DNA of 64,000 nucleotides. Source: Enterobacter sp. R4-368 (GTDB lineage: Bacteria > Pseudomonadota > Gammaproteobacteria > Enterobacterales > Enterobacteriaceae). The stretch spans positions 4,402,001-4,466,000 of the forward strand of contig NC_021500.1 of NCBI RefSeq assembly GCF_000410515.1, in the 5' to 3' direction. How positions within the stretch are numbered: position 1 is the stretch's first letter; the number at the start of each line of letters is the position of its first letter. This document shows positions 63,867 to 64,000 of the stretch, piece after piece. The position numbers and the translations under genes are program-made. The notes below the pieces were generated by a model. That model made no database searches. It was not told the origin of the DNA and was given only the letters and a program-made list of their open reading frames with translations.

Positions 63867-64000
63867 TCAACCATCAATAAAAACGTCTGCCAGTGCCTTA
63901 TGACAGAGTAGCAGAGAAAGCCCTTCAAGCTCGGCCCAGACCGACTGCCCAAAATCCTGCTTCACAATCAGCTCAATGCGGCTCAGCAAATGGACTGCCT
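63867..64000 (-). CDS. holA: DNA polymerase III delta subunit, C-terminal end
   Basis: The last 44 codons are inside the window, running to TGA 63867. The translation includes [20 protein letters not shown] and ends [12 protein letters not shown], which matches the end of HolA. The holA-nadD order is conserved in enterics. Confidence 0.9.
   Translation of the reverse strand, partial: AVHLLSRIELIVKQDFGQSVWAELEGLSLLLCHKALADVFIDG

Overview
The window is enterobacterial chromosome. The right half (about 34.4-64 kb) follows the conserved order dsbG-ahpC-ahpF-uspG-rnk-rna-dcuC ... pagP-cspE-crcB-ybeM-tatE-lipA-ybeF-lipB-ybeD-dacA-rlpA-mrdB-mrdA-rlmH-rsfS-cobC/cobD-nadD-holA known from Escherichia, Salmonella and Klebsiella. 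The methionine-salvage block, cobC/cobD next to nadD, an ERIC element and GC-rich coding sequence suggest a Kosakonia/Enterobacter/Klebsiella-type organism. The genus is an inference; no rRNA or tRNA gene was found.

0-13.8 kb is an iron-acquisition region. A Fur box (749-767) precedes a three-gene ABC importer (802-3784). A second, better Fur box (6278-6296) precedes a TonB-dependent receptor, a FhuD-like binding protein, two FecCD permeases, an ATPase, a FhuF-like reductase and an AraC-type regulator (6384-13796). Together these can take a ferric siderophore from the outer membrane to cytoplasmic reduction. Between them, on the minus strand, lie a TPR protein, a sorbosone-dehydrogenase-like lipoprotein and a small membrane protein.

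13.8-26.3 kb carries a second-type 2-isopropylmalate synthase, two unrecognised genes, a two-partner secretion pair (TpsA adhesin with GLUG and MBG repeats and a C-terminal cysteine pair; TpsB transporter), three small genes that look partly like orphan immunity genes, an LprI-like protein, and a chemoreceptor with a clear sigma-28 promoter. 26.6-31.3 kb is accessory: an XRE regulator, a DUF1778/GNAT toxin-antitoxin pair with a near-perfect palindromic operator, two overlapping small genes, an unlisted ribbon-helix-helix gene and a conspicuously AT-rich Sll1717-type P-loop ATPase.

31.3-34.4 kb is methionine salvage (mtnD, mtnC, mtnB, and divergent mtnE) around a MetJ box. 35.3-35.4 kb, between dsbG and ahpC, holds a candidate unannotated small RNA with its own promoter, hairpins and terminator. 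An ERIC repeat separates ahpC from ahpF. 41.8-48.4 kb is a copper/silver efflux operon in the order (His/Met-rich protein)-cusF-cusC-like-cusB-cusA, in which CusB carries a fused C-terminal CusF domain. The remainder is lipid A palmitoylation, fluoride export, lipoate synthesis, Tat export, cell elongation (PBP2/RodA/RlpA/PBP5), ribosome factors, cobalamin and NAD genes.

The best leads for something new are the candidate sRNA, the AT-rich ATPase island, the small immunity-like cluster behind the TPS system, and the CusB-CusF fusion.
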